A stretch of DNA of 64,000 nt from Methanobacterium sp. BAmetb5 (GTDB lineage Archaea > Methanobacteriota > Methanobacteria > Methanobacteriales > Methanobacteriaceae), in the NCBI RefSeq assembly GCF_003491305.1, contig NZ_CP022706.1, forward strand, positions 334,501 through 398,500, read 5' to 3'. Within the stretch, counting starts at the first letter, position 1; the number at the start of each line of letters is the position of its first letter. The notes beneath the pieces are model-generated. The model saw nothing but the letters and a program-made list of their open reading frames with translations. It was not told the DNA's origin and made no database searches. Position numbers and translations under genes: made by a program. Positions 43,519 through 52,428 of the stretch are shown here, in pieces.

Positions 43519-44481
43519 ATGGACAAGTATAACATTCTTAAACTCTTGGTAATTATATTCATAGCTATTTTTTTAGTTTACAGCACCTACGATTATATTC
43601 AGGTGAAGGAGACAACCATAAATGTAGGTTACCTTCCCAGCAATCATCATGCTGCGGTTTTCGTGGCCGATGAAATGAATATGTACAGTAAAGCTGGTTT
43701 AAATGTTAACTTAGTTCCTTTCCGTTCCGGTAAAGAGGTAATAGCTGCTCTGGAAAAAGGTCAGATTGATATTGGTTACTGCGGTATAGCACCAGCCACT
43801 GCAGCCATCAGTGAAGGGGCCCCGGTGAAAATTGTGGCCCCGGTTAATACTGGCGGTAGTGGAGTTGTTGGAGAGCTTAACAGTTCATCTAACCTTTCAG
43901 AAGCTCTTATAGGGAAAACAGTGGCCATTCCCAGTAAAGGTTCAGTACAGGATGTGATCCTTCATGATCTCCTGGCCGATAACAATATCAGCCCATCCCA
44001 GATCACTACAATAGAATTAGAATCTCCCCTTATGCCGGTATCTTTAAGGAATGGTAAAATTAATACCTATGTAGCCTGGGAACCCTATGTAACTGCCGCC
44101 AACGTCAATGGTTATGGTAGAGTCCTAATGTACTCCAATGACTGGTGGAATAATCATCCCTGCTGCGTGGTGGTGGCCAGTGATAAATTCATTGAAAAAA
44201 GTCCCTCCGAGCTTTCACGTTTCCTTAAGGTCCATGTTAAGGCCACGACATTTATTATAAATAATAAAGAAGAGGCCAGCCAGATCATAGCCCGAAAATT
44301 GGGTTCCAGTGAAGTGCTGGAAGCAGAATCTCTGAATCATTTAAACTACACCTGCTGTCCAAACCAGAATTTCACCCAGGATGTTTATCAATTCATGGAA
44401 ATCCAGATGAGACTGGGTTACCTTAATCAGTTCCCCAGTAATGATAGTCTGTATGATTTTGAGTTTTTAAGCATGCCGTGA
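43519..44481 (+). CDS. Solute-binding protein of the SsuA/NMT1 type
   Basis: 320 residues. One N-terminal hydrophobic helix (LKLLVIIFIAIFLVYSTYDY, residues 8-27) anchors it outside the membrane; there is no lipobox. The rest is a type II periplasmic-binding fold: NVGYLPSNHHAAVFVADEMN, GQIDIGYCGIAPATAA near 90, and TYVAWEPYVTAA near 188. Relatives bind nitrate, sulfonates, taurine or thiamine precursors. No permease or ATPase gene is adjacent, so it either serves a distant transporter or acts as a sensor. Cys-Cys pairs (HPCC and YTCCPN) may form disulfides. Confidence 0.85.
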   Translation: MDKYNILKLLVIIFIAIFLVYSTYDYIQVKETTINVGYLPSNHHAAVFVADEMNMYSKAGLNVNLVPFRSGKEVIAALEKGQIDIGYCGIAPATAAISEGAPVKIVAPVNTGGSGVVGELNSSSNLSEALIGKTVAIPSKGSVQDVILHDLLADNNISPSQITTIELESPLMPVSLRNGKINTYVAWEPYVTAANVNGYGRVLMYSNDWWNNHPCCVVVASDKFIEKSPSELSRFLKVHVKATTFIINNKEEASQIIARKLGSSEVLEAESLNHLNYTCCPNQNFTQDVYQFMEIQMRLGYLNQFPSNDSLYDFEFLSMP

Positions 44482-44620
44482 GACCATAGTTGGTTTTAGT
44501 AAATTATAAGAATTAATCATGGAGTAAATTCTAAGAGTTAATCTAGGAGTAAATTCTTAAGGTTTTAAATCAATGGTTTGGACTCATAATTGACTGAAAC
44601 CCTGTATTTTTTTAGATACA

Positions 44621-46057
44621 CTATTGTGCCGGTTTTTTATATTCACATCCCAGAAGGGTGAAAATGATCACAATTACCGATAGAATAAGCCCTACAGCAA
44701 ACGCAGCTTGAAATCCCTGGGCCAGTGTACCGACGGGAAGGGTCATCTCCAGAGACCCGGATGCGGAAACATCCAAGGTGAGGGCGTATCTGCTGATGGT
44801 GTTATTAAATATTGATTGGAATACCACAACTCCTATAACCAGTCCAAAATAGCGGGCCGCATTAAGAAGGCCAGATACAGTGTTTAACATTCCAGGGGGG
44901 CTGTGACTAATTACCATTTTACTGTTAGCCGGGTTTAAAATTCCGTCAGATAATGATCTGATAGCCAGGGCCATGAAAATGAAAAGCAGACCCACTGTAC
45001 TGTCCATTAAAGTAAAAAGTCCCAGTGCTATTAAGAGGAAAATCGCCCCCAATGTGTTGATTTTTTTGGCTCCCAATCTATCAGAGAGCCAACCAGATAA
45101 AGGACCCACTACCACTACCAGTAAAGTAGATGCAAAAACCAGTAACCCGGAAAATTCAGTGGTATATGATTTTACCAGTTCCAGATAGAAGGGAATCAAG
45201 AATATGGTTCCCGTCAAGATCAACGTGGTTAAAAAGGCTGCTCCGACAGCCATGGAAAGATAGGGATTTAAAAATAGTTTAAGATTCACCAGGGGATGGG
45301 GATGACGAAGTTCCCACACCGCAAAACCCAGACCCATGACCACACTGGCTACAACACCTATCAGAGTATATAAAAAGGGTATTCCCGTATCCCCCATGGT
45401 TTCTAGAGTTAGGATCAATACTAAAAAGAAGAAAAATGATAAAAGAGCACCCGTTACATCGAAGGAATGATTATGTTCTTTTTTAAAGGGGAGATGTTTA
45501 AAATGGGCTTGGGCCATTAAAAGCACTACTACGCCCAGAGGAACACTTAAAAAGAACACATAATTCCAGCCCAGGTTTTCGGTGATGAATCCTCCCACCA
45601 GATAACCTACGGAAAGGCCCAGGGTAGTGGCCAGGGAAATATATCCAAAGGCACGGCCCCGAACATTGGTTGAAGAAACCGTGGAGATGATTGCTGGAGA
45701 AACAGAAAGAAGCATGGCTGAACCTAAACCCATTATTAGGCGGTAAAAGATCAGGGTGTAAAGATCCTGGGACAATCCACAGAGATAGGAGGAAACTATG
45801 AATATGAGTAAACCCCACATGAAGATTTTTTTATGACCAATGTAATCTGATAATCGGGCGAAAAACAGTAATGTGCTTACTAAAACAAGCATATGTCCAA
45901 TAATCACCCATGAAGCCAGTGCCATGCTGATATCCAGAAATTGAGCTATGGTGGGGAGGGATATATTAACCACCCCTGCACTGAATGACCATAAAAACAT
46001 TGCAAAAATAACAGTGAGGTTCACTAGATTGGCATTGGATATTCTTTTAGTTTCCAC
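44621..46057 (-). CDS. MFS multidrug exporter (DHA2, 14-helix type)
   Basis: 478 residues from a GTG with AGGAGAAA well spaced upstream. Motif A RLSDYIGHKKIF near 65-76, motif C GLSVGYLVGGFITENLGWNY near 148, and a 14-helix layout place it with EmrB-like exporters. It is related to, but clearly distinct from, the protein at 33077-34522. It lies downstream of an ABC exporter on the same strand, after a gap of 167 bases, at the end of a group that includes a Cys-rich peptide and a thiol peptidase. Substrates unknown. Confidence 0.9.
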   Translation of the reverse strand: METKRISNANLVNLTVIFAMFLWSFSAGVVNISLPTIAQFLDISMALASWVIIGHMLVLVSTLLFFARLSDYIGHKKIFMWGLLIFIVSSYLCGLSQDLYTLIFYRLIMGLGSAMLLSVSPAIISTVSSTNVRGRAFGYISLATTLGLSVGYLVGGFITENLGWNYVFFLSVPLGVVVLLMAQAHFKHLPFKKEHNHSFDVTGALLSFFFFLVLILTLETMGDTGIPFLYTLIGVVASVVMGLGFAVWELRHPHPLVNLKLFLNPYLSMAVGAAFLTTLILTGTIFLIPFYLELVKSYTTEFSGLLVFASTLLVVVVGPLSGWLSDRLGAKKINTLGAIFLLIALGLFTLMDSTVGLLFIFMALAIRSLSDGILNPANSKMVISHSPPGMLNTVSGLLNAARYFGLVIGVVVFQSIFNNTISRYALTLDVSASGSLEMTLPVGTLAQGFQAAFAVGLILSVIVIIFTLLGCEYKKPAQ

Positions 46058-46224
46058 GTAATGTTTCTCCTGTTAAATGAAAAGAATGATAATACAGTTG
46101 TTAATATCAGTATACATGTATTAATAATTTTTTCTAAACCAACCAAGTGATAATAAATAGGATTGAAGAATTACCACTAGAATCATCCTAAAAAATTGAT
46201 GATAATATATTGATTTACCAGAAA

Positions 46225-47850
46225 CTATTTTATAGGGATGACATTACCTTCTGCCACCCTATCCCCTTCGTGGTGGGTGACAATTATCACGGTTTTCTCA
46301 TTTTTTAGAATGGATATAACCTGGTTAATTGCCTTTCTTGAGTCCGCATCTATGGATTTAGTTACTTCATCCAGGAGGATGATTGGTGAATTTTTTAGAA
46401 CTGCACGGGCCAGGGCTATTTTCTGTTTCTCCCCACTGGACAACATCAGGCCCCCTTCACCTACAGGGGTATCATATTTTTGGGGAGTGCTTAGCACGAA
46501 CTCATGTAACTTCACCATTTTGGCCACACGGACCACATCTTCCTGGGAGGCATCCAGGTTACCGATGAGGATGTTATCATATATGGAACCATCAAAAAGG
46601 TAGGTTTCTGAAAAAATCATGGAAATTGAGGATCTTAAACTTTCCCTTTCCACCTGACTGATATCCTGGCCATCTATTTTGATACAACCTTTATCCACGT
46701 TATAAAGGTTGCAGATCAATTTTAAGATGGTGCTTTTTCCTTTTCCATTGTCCCCCACAATATAGTTCAAACCCTGGGTGAAAGTGGCCTGGAATCCTTT
46801 TAAAACCTTTCTATGATGGTAGGAAAACCACACATCATCCAGTTCGATGGTGCCTTCATCTATTGCCAGGGACTGGGTTCTGCTCTCTTTCTCTTCCAGA
46901 TCCAGGATTTCTTCTATTCTATCAAAGGCCGGTAAGGCACTTTTATAGGAAGTCCATATTCCGGACAACTGGGAGATGGGTGTAAAGAATATGGAAGTGT
47001 AGGATAAGAAGGCAGTGAAGGTTCCCAGGCTGAGGGAACCATATATCACCATGTATCCCCCGAAGCCTATTAAAAGAACAACGGGAACTGCCATGATCAG
47101 CGAACTTAAAGAGGAGTTTAAAGAAGACGTTCTGGTGTAGGTTATGGATGTGTTATAGTATTCATCCATCTGGTAGCTGAACCTTTTTTGAGACCATTTT
47201 TCCAGGTTAAAAACTTTAATCAGCGGTATGATGGCTAAATTTTCCTTTAAAAAGGAATATACTTGTGCATTATCTTCTAAAAATTTTTTCTGAATTTCTT
47301 CCATTTTGGCACCGAAGAGGGCAGATAGCACGATAAATAATATCACCGGACTCATGATGATGAGGGCCAGCTGGAAGTTTAAAGATAACATTATAAGAAA
47401 GGGTACGAATATGCTGGCCATACAGGTAAAAAGCTGGGGAATAATACGAACCGGGATGTTAATGGCGATCTGGGTGTTTCCCATGATCCGGGTTATCAAA
47501 TCTCCCACCTTGATATTCTGTGTGGATTTCAGAGGAGCAGATTGCACTGCACTGTATGCACACTCTGACACCTCCTTTAGCAGGGTTAACTGTAGTTTTC
47601 CGGTGATGAAACTGTTAAAATAACTGGAAACTGCTGATATCAGGTACATAACTATGATTCCCGCGATGATGTAAGCAAATATATTGAGGTTTTTAGCTAC
47701 GAAAACATCGTCAACCAGGGTTTTTAGAAGTAAGGGACTTATAAATGTGAAAAGAAGTGAGGAAATGGTTAAAAAAAGGATAAGTGATAAGGTTCCCCAG
47801 TGAGGTTTAATAAATTTCCGGGAAAATGATAGGAAACTAGTCTTGGTCAT
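46225..47850 (-). CDS. ABC exporter, fused membrane and ATPase domains
   Basis: 541 residues: six helices over about 1-290, then the ATPase. Walker A is GDNGKGKSTILKL (Lys in place of the common Ser), the signature is LSSGEKQKIALARAVL, and Walker B is IILLDEVTKSIDADS, with His in VTHHEGD. The architecture is that of peptide, lipid or drug exporters acting as homodimers. No N-terminal C39 peptidase domain is present. The gene follows the 54-residue Cys-rich peptide gene on the same strand, with a stem-loop between, making it the best candidate exporter for that peptide. No good ribosome site is seen before its ATG. Confidence 0.9.
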   Translation of the reverse strand: MTKTSFLSFSRKFIKPHWGTLSLILFLTISSLLFTFISPLLLKTLVDDVFVAKNLNIFAYIIAGIIVMYLISAVSSYFNSFITGKLQLTLLKEVSECAYSAVQSAPLKSTQNIKVGDLITRIMGNTQIAINIPVRIIPQLFTCMASIFVPFLIMLSLNFQLALIIMSPVILFIVLSALFGAKMEEIQKKFLEDNAQVYSFLKENLAIIPLIKVFNLEKWSQKRFSYQMDEYYNTSITYTRTSSLNSSLSSLIMAVPVVLLIGFGGYMVIYGSLSLGTFTAFLSYTSIFFTPISQLSGIWTSYKSALPAFDRIEEILDLEEKESRTQSLAIDEGTIELDDVWFSYHHRKVLKGFQATFTQGLNYIVGDNGKGKSTILKLICNLYNVDKGCIKIDGQDISQVERESLRSSISMIFSETYLFDGSIYDNILIGNLDASQEDVVRVAKMVKLHEFVLSTPQKYDTPVGEGGLMLSSGEKQKIALARAVLKNSPIILLDEVTKSIDADSRKAINQVISILKNEKTVIIVTHHEGDRVAEGNVIPIK

Positions 47851-47898
47851 AATTATTTACTTAGGCATAAAACCAAAAAAATATTGAATTAATAGGAA

Positions 47899-47937
47899 GA
47901 GGAAAAAGGTAACACCATCAATGATTCCTTTTTCCTC
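47899..47937 (-). terminator. Stem-loop between the peptide gene and the ABC exporter
   Basis: GAGGAAAAAGG (47899-47909) and CCTTTTTCCTC (47927-47937) form a perfect 11-base-pair stem with a 17-base loop. On the minus-strand transcript a T-run follows about 20 bases later. It could act as a partial terminator or an mRNA-stabilising hairpin that raises peptide output above exporter output. Confidence 0.5.
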
Positions 47938-48028
47938 CCTTTTAGGGTATTTTGTTTCCACGAAAACCACTACTGCAGGTAACAAAATTTTTTAAATACC
48001 CGTAAATGTTTTAATTAAATTAGTGGTT

Positions 48029-48193
48029 CTACCAGCTGAAAGGACAAGACCATGTGCCATAAAGTGGACAATCTGTCTTATTACAGGCCCCACCTAATTT
48101 AACTATTACTGAACTACCATTTTTCTCACAGTCTGCAGGTATACTTCCACTGTTTGCATCTACAATTTTTCCTATTCCCAGAATATCTCCCAT
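48029..48193 (-). CDS. 54-residue Cys-rich peptide with double-glycine site
   Basis: ATG at 48193, with GAGGAG eight bases upstream, opens a 54-codon frame ending in TAG. The N-terminal part (MGDILGIGKIVDANSGSIPA) looks leader-like. Residues 33-35 are Leu-Gly-Gly, followed by ACNKTDCPLYGTWSCPFSW (36-54) with three cysteines and two tryptophans. A double-glycine leader ahead of a Cys-rich core is the layout of exported bacteriocin-like peptides. A promoter element shared with two other genes lies at 48241-48271. A small four-Cys metal-binding protein is the main alternative. Family not recognised. Confidence 0.65.
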   Translation of the reverse strand: MGDILGIGKIVDANSGSIPADCEKNGSSVIVKLGGACNKTDCPLYGTWSCPFSW

Positions 48194-48240
48194 ACTGTAT
48201 TCTCCTCATGGTATTCTTCATCCTTAACCATACTTAGCAA

Positions 48241-48271
48241 ACTTTATATATTTAAACTTTTACTTTTTACC
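48241..48271. promoter_or_regulatory. Shared 30-nt promoter element, copy 2
   Basis: Read on the plus strand it has CTTTATATAT, two A/T bases, then AAACTTTTAC and a T-rich tail. It matches copies at 48870-48900 and 57368-57398 at about 26 of 30 positions. It lies about 48 bases before the Cys-rich peptide ATG (minus strand), and includes its TATA box. Confidence 0.6.
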
Positions 48272-48291
48272 TTTAAATGAAATCTGAATTA

Positions 48292-48735
48292 TCAGAGGTA
48301 AACTCCTTCGTAACCCTGAGATATTATCTGTTTACGGTCAAAACCCCATATATCCAGATTTTTATTATATTTATCCCATGATTGGCGGTACAAAGCCGGT
48401 TCACAAGTGGGATCAAATATAACTCCCTCGTATTCCACAAAAACATGGGAGTATTTCCCACTTTTATGGGTGATGCTTATGGTACGAACTTTGCTGTAAG
48501 GGTCGTGCTGATGTATGAAGTCACAGAGCAGGTCACTCTTTTCACGGCACTTGCATTGACTGTATGGTAAGGATGCAATACGGTTGAATTCTCTTTTTAG
48601 CTCTGATTCATCCATACCGTGCGCTGTAATCTGCTCACTATCCTTTTGTTCCACCTGATCCTTGCCTACTGTTCCAATAGTGGTAACCACTAAGACAATA
48701 ATTATTACTCCCAGTAAAAACGTTTTTATATTCAT
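48292..48735 (-). CDS. Secreted or anchored transglutaminase-like thiol peptidase
   Basis: 147 residues from the ATG at 48735; an in-frame GTG three codons earlier overlaps the likely ribosome site AGTGGT. A signal anchor (KTFLLGVIIIVLVVTTIGTVG) spans about 4-24. A transglutaminase-like triad is visible: Cys61 or Cys63 in SQCKCREKSDLLCDF, His97 in YSHVFVEYEG and Asp108 in VIFDPTCEP. It is small for the family and acts outside the membrane. It lies 98 bases upstream of the Cys-rich peptide gene on the same strand and shares its promoter element. Leader cleavage or crosslinking of the peptide is possible but unproven. Confidence 0.72.
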   Translation of the reverse strand: MNIKTFLLGVIIIVLVVTTIGTVGKDQVEQKDSEQITAHGMDESELKREFNRIASLPYSQCKCREKSDLLCDFIHQHDPYSKVRTISITHKSGKYSHVFVEYEGVIFDPTCEPALYRQSWDKYNKNLDIWGFDRKQIISQGYEGVYL

Positions 48736-49036
48736 ATTAACCACTGATAACTTTTTAAATGATTAAAAAATCATTATATTAATGATTTTATAAAATCTAA
48801 GATTTTTATAACATTTTTTTGACCTGTACGCTCTGGACATAAATTTATTATTTAAAATTAACATAGATAAGTTTATATATATAAACTTTTACATTTTAAT
48901 TTAAAATGGAAAAAGTAATAATTTATGATAATCAAAAAGGTTAAAAACTGAGACAATTGTTGTTATGTTTTTTAATAGGCCTTCATAACCTCAGTAAACA
49001 CCCAATTAAAGAGATATTCAAAAGGAGAGTTTTAAA
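48736..49036. promoter_or_regulatory. Divergent region with shared 30-nt element, copy 3
   Basis: An 18-base perfect palindrome, AGTTTATATATATAAACT, lies at 48870-48887 and continues as TTTACATTTTAAT to 48900. It matches copy 1 at 27 of 30 positions. It sits between the thiol peptidase gene (minus) and the NikR-like regulator gene (plus), roughly 135-140 bases from each start, and could be bound by that regulator. AAAGGAGAG precedes the ATG at 49037. Confidence 0.6.
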
Positions 49037-49441
49037 ATGATGAGAATAAGCATATCGCTACCGAAAAAATTGTTAAAAGATTTTGATGATGTTGTCCTGG
49101 ATCGAGAATACCGATCCCGTTCCAAGGGTATCCGAGACGCCCTGAAAGATTACATAATACGTACTCATGAGTTGAACGAAATTAAGGGTGATCAGTTAGG
49201 AGTATTAACTGTTTATTATGATTTCCATTACAACGGAGTTCTGGAAGACCTCAAAGATATTCAGCAACAGTTTAACCAGCATATCAAAACCGCCCTACAA
49301 CTGGATACAGGTAGAAGTCACTGTTTAGACGTGATAGTCGTGGAAAGTGACATGGAAGACATACGGAATATGATGAACAAAATTCAGCGCCTTAACGGAG
49401 TGGAACATGTGAAACTTTCCACTTCCAGTCCGGTGAATTAA
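49037..49441 (+). CDS. NikR-like ribbon-helix-helix regulator lacking canonical nickel ligands
   Basis: 134 residues. The N-terminal ribbon-helix-helix is clear (RISISLPKKLLKDFDDVV, then SRSKGIRDALKDYI). The C-terminal ACT-like domain follows the NikR pattern up to SHCLDVIVVESD. Aligned to NikR by the shared Cys, ligands His76, His87 and His89 (E. coli numbering) correspond to Gln77, Gln88 and Asp90 here; only Cys96 remains. It therefore probably senses something other than nickel, perhaps an amino acid or peptide, as the downstream operon of two amino-acid permeases and a peptide transporter suggests. The first permease follows within 40 bases. Confidence 0.8.
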   Translation: MMRISISLPKKLLKDFDDVVLDREYRSRSKGIRDALKDYIIRTHELNEIKGDQLGVLTVYYDFHYNGVLEDLKDIQQQFNQHIKTALQLDTGRSHCLDVIVVESDMEDIRNMMNKIQRLNGVEHVKLSTSSPVN

Positions 49442-49476
49442 CCATCTCCTGTATTTTGAAAGGTAGGGGGAAAATA

Positions 49477-50931
49477 ATGTTCACCAAAAAGGATATAGAG
49501 GAATGTTTGAATTGTAATCCGTCAAATGAAAAATTTGAACGCACTTTGGGTCCGATAAGTTTGATAATTATGGGTATTGGAGCCATTATTGGTGCGGGAA
49601 TTTTCATTGTAACGGGAATTGCTTCGGCTATTTCTGGCCCAGCCCTGATAGTTTCCTTTGTAATTGCAGCAGTGGCCTGCACACTCACTGCTTTGTGCTA
49701 TTCAGAAATGGCCTCCATGATCACGGTCACCGGAGGTATATACACCTACGCCCAGGTAACACTGGGGGAGATGTGGGCCTGGATAGTGGGCTGGACTGGA
49801 ATCCTGCAGTATGTTATTGCCGGGGCCTCAGTGGCCATTGGCTGGTCATCCTATACCATGGGTTTGTTAGGTTCCATGGGACTCCACCTTCCGGCTTACC
49901 TTACCACCTCCCCCTTGGCAGGAGGTCTTATAAATTTACCTTCTTTTTTGATTATTGCGATTATCAGTGGCATACTGGTTCTGGGGGCTCAGGAAAGTAC
50001 CCGGGTAAATGCCACCATGGTTTTTGTTAAACTGGCGGTTATACTGCTGTTTGTGGTGGTGGGAATTAACTTCATTAACCCCCTCAATTACGTTCCCTTT
50101 GCCCCTAACGGGATTTCTGGAATATTTCAGGGAGCGGCTATGGTGTTCTTTGCCTACATGGGTTTTGATGCCATAGCATCGGCTGCTGAAGAAACCAAAA
50201 ACCCCCAGAGATCCATACCCATTGGAATAATAGGTTCCCTGGCTATCTGTTCCATTATTTACATTGCCGTAACTGCGGTGATGGATGGAATGGTGCCCTT
50301 TGCCATGTTTACTGGTAGTGAAGCACCAGTGATGATGGCCCTGGAATACGTGGGAGTTAACTGGGCTACCACCATAATTACCGTGGGAGCCATTGCTGGT
50401 CTAACCACCGTTATCCTGGTGAACCTGTTTGTGGTACCCCGATTAATGTTTGCCATGTCCCGGGATAACTTACTCCCTAAAAAACTGGCTAAAGTACATC
50501 CCAACTTCAACTCACCGGCGGTGAGTATTGGTCTGGTGGGGATAGTGACTGCATTCATAGCCGGGTTGTTACCATTAGGGGATATCTTTGAACTGGTTAA
50601 CATGGCCGCCTTAACTGCTTTCATTTTCCTGGCTCTAAGTGTCATAATACTTCGAAAGACCAGACCAGACATTCCCCGTAAATTTAAATGCCCCCTGGTA
50701 CCAGTGGTGCCTGTAATGTCCATCATAGCCTGTCTGGCTTTGATAAGTCAATTAACCAAGTTGACTGTGGAAGTATTCGCAGTCTGGACAGTTTTAGGAC
50801 TTATTTTCTATTTTGCATATAGAATGTATAAGAATTCAGGAAAAGATGAGGATAATTCCAGTGATGCATCCCTGAACACGGATATCCCTCTTATCCAAAC
50901 CATGGTAGATGAAAAGGACAGCGGCAAGTAA
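49477..50931 (+). CDS. APC-family amino-acid permease, first copy
   Basis: About 484 residues from the ATG at 49477, which has AGGGGG eight bases upstream; an earlier in-frame TTG at 49456 is less likely. Twelve helices are predicted. The first has GIGAIIGAGIFIVTGIA, the APC substrate-backbone motif, and AAMVFFAYMGFDAIASAAEE near 220 matches cationic-amino-acid-type members. It is second in the operon begun by the NikR-like regulator. The particular amino acid cannot be told. Confidence 0.92.
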   Translation: MFTKKDIEECLNCNPSNEKFERTLGPISLIIMGIGAIIGAGIFIVTGIASAISGPALIVSFVIAAVACTLTALCYSEMASMITVTGGIYTYAQVTLGEMWAWIVGWTGILQYVIAGASVAIGWSSYTMGLLGSMGLHLPAYLTTSPLAGGLINLPSFLIIAIISGILVLGAQESTRVNATMVFVKLAVILLFVVVGINFINPLNYVPFAPNGISGIFQGAAMVFFAYMGFDAIASAAEETKNPQRSIPIGIIGSLAICSIIYIAVTAVMDGMVPFAMFTGSEAPVMMALEYVGVNWATTIITVGAIAGLTTVILVNLFVVPRLMFAMSRDNLLPKKLAKVHPNFNSPAVSIGLVGIVTAFIAGLLPLGDIFELVNMAALTAFIFLALSVIILRKTRPDIPRKFKCPLVPVVPVMSIIACLALISQLTKLTVEVFAVWTVLGLIFYFAYRMYKNSGKDEDNSSDASLNTDIPLIQTMVDEKDSGK

Positions 50932-50946
50932 CTGATTGGTGAGAGA

Positions 50947-52428
50947 GTGAAGAAACACATTTTCCGTAAAAAACCAATCAGTGATCTATTATCAAAAGAG
51001 GAGGACCAGAATTCTTTGAAAAGAACTATTGGTCCTTTAAATTTGATAATTCTTGGCCTGGGCTGCATTTTGGGTGCAGGTATATTCATTGTAACCGGAG
51101 TAGTATCAGCCCAGTACTCCGGACCGGGGTTGGTTTTATCCTTTGTGGTGTCGGCGGTGGCCTGCATTTTCACCGCCCTGTGCTATGCTGAATTTGCATC
51201 CATGATACCCATATCCGGAAGTGTCTACACCTACACCTATGTGGCCATGGGCGAAATATGGGCCTGGATGATTGGATGGGTACTCATGTACGAGTACCTC
51301 ATCTCGGCTTCAGCAGTGGCCGTGGGCTGGTCAGCCTATATCATGGAACTGGCCAATTCAGCTGGAATCCACTTCCCCCAGATCTTAACCTTGCCCCCCG
51401 GAATGGGACTCATCAATCTTCCGGCAGTTTTAATAATTCTTTTATTAACCGGGATCCTTATCCGGGGAGTGAAAGAGAGCACCAGGTTCAATGCCATCAT
51501 TGTAACCGTTAACGTGGCCATAATCATCCTGTTTATTCTGGTGGGATTGAACCATATTAACCCGGTTAATTATCATCCTTTTGCCCCCTATGGATGGTCC
51601 GGAATACTCCAGGGGGCAGCCATTGTATTCTTTGCCTATATTGGTTTTGATGCAGTTTCCACTGCAGCGGAAGAGACTAAAAATCCCCAGAGAACCATGC
51701 CCATTGGCATTATTGGCTCGCTGGTAATTAGCTCCATTCTGTACATTGCAGTGGCCGCTGTTTTAAATGGAATGGTACCCTACACTTCCTTAAATACTTC
51801 ATCCCCAGTTACCTTTGCCCTTAACAGCGCCCATGTTTATTGGGCAGCTTCCATAGTGTCTTTTGGGGCCATTTTTGGTCTTACCTCGGTACTGTTAACC
51901 AGTCTATTTGGTCAAACCCGGATCTTCTTTTCCATGTCCCGTGATGGGCTCCTGCCTTCTTCTTTCTCCAAATTGCATCCCGAACATAAATCACCGGTTG
52001 TTTCCATTTTAATTGTGGGAATTATTGCCTCTTTAATTGCCGGCTTTTTACCCCTGAACACCATTATTGAACTGGTAAACATTGGAACCCTCTCGGCATT
52101 CATCTTTTTAGCTATCTCCATAATCATACTAAGGATACGGGAACCAGATCTACCTAGAAAATTCAAATGTCCCTTAGTGCCAGTCATACCCGTGCTTTCT
52201 ATAGTTTTCTGTGGCTTTTTAATCACCCAACTATCCCACACAACACTGGAGAGGTTTTCCATTAGTTTGATCATTGGACTGGCAGTTTACGTAGCCTACG
52301 GCATGAAAAATAGTAAACTACAGAATCAGCTGTATGAAAACATAGAAAATACTTTTTCTATCAATCTGAAAATTAAAAGCCAGGTAAAAGCTTTGCTGAA
52401 AAATATCAGGGGGTCTAAAAGATATTAG
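50947..52428 (+). CDS. APC-family amino-acid permease, second copy
   Basis: 493 residues from GTG with GGTGAGA just upstream, 15 bases after the first permease stop. It is a clear paralogue: LGCILGAGIFIVTGVVSAQ near 38 and AAIVFFAYIGFDAVSTAAEE near 220 align throughout, so the pair arose by tandem duplication. A longer charged C-terminal tail (about 40 residues) is cytoplasmic. The two may differ in substrate or form a heterodimer. Confidence 0.92.
   Translation: MKKHIFRKKPISDLLSKEEDQNSLKRTIGPLNLIILGLGCILGAGIFIVTGVVSAQYSGPGLVLSFVVSAVACIFTALCYAEFASMIPISGSVYTYTYVAMGEIWAWMIGWVLMYEYLISASAVAVGWSAYIMELANSAGIHFPQILTLPPGMGLINLPAVLIILLLTGILIRGVKESTRFNAIIVTVNVAIIILFILVGLNHINPVNYHPFAPYGWSGILQGAAIVFFAYIGFDAVSTAAEETKNPQRTMPIGIIGSLVISSILYIAVAAVLNGMVPYTSLNTSSPVTFALNSAHVYWAASIVSFGAIFGLTSVLLTSLFGQTRIFFSMSRDGLLPSSFSKLHPEHKSPVVSILIVGIIASLIAGFLPLNTIIELVNIGTLSAFIFLAISIIILRIREPDLPRKFKCPLVPVIPVLSIVFCGFLITQLSHTTLERFSISLIIGLAVYVAYGMKNSKLQNQLYENIENTFSINLKIKSQVKALLKNIRGSKRY

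Noticed and set aside
46225..47850. Bacteriocin exporter with its own C39 leader peptidase
   Set aside because: The protein begins directly with the membrane domain; there is no N-terminal Cys-His peptidase segment.
49037..49441. Genuine nickel regulator NikR
   Set aside because: Three of the four nickel ligands are missing and no nickel transport gene is adjacent.
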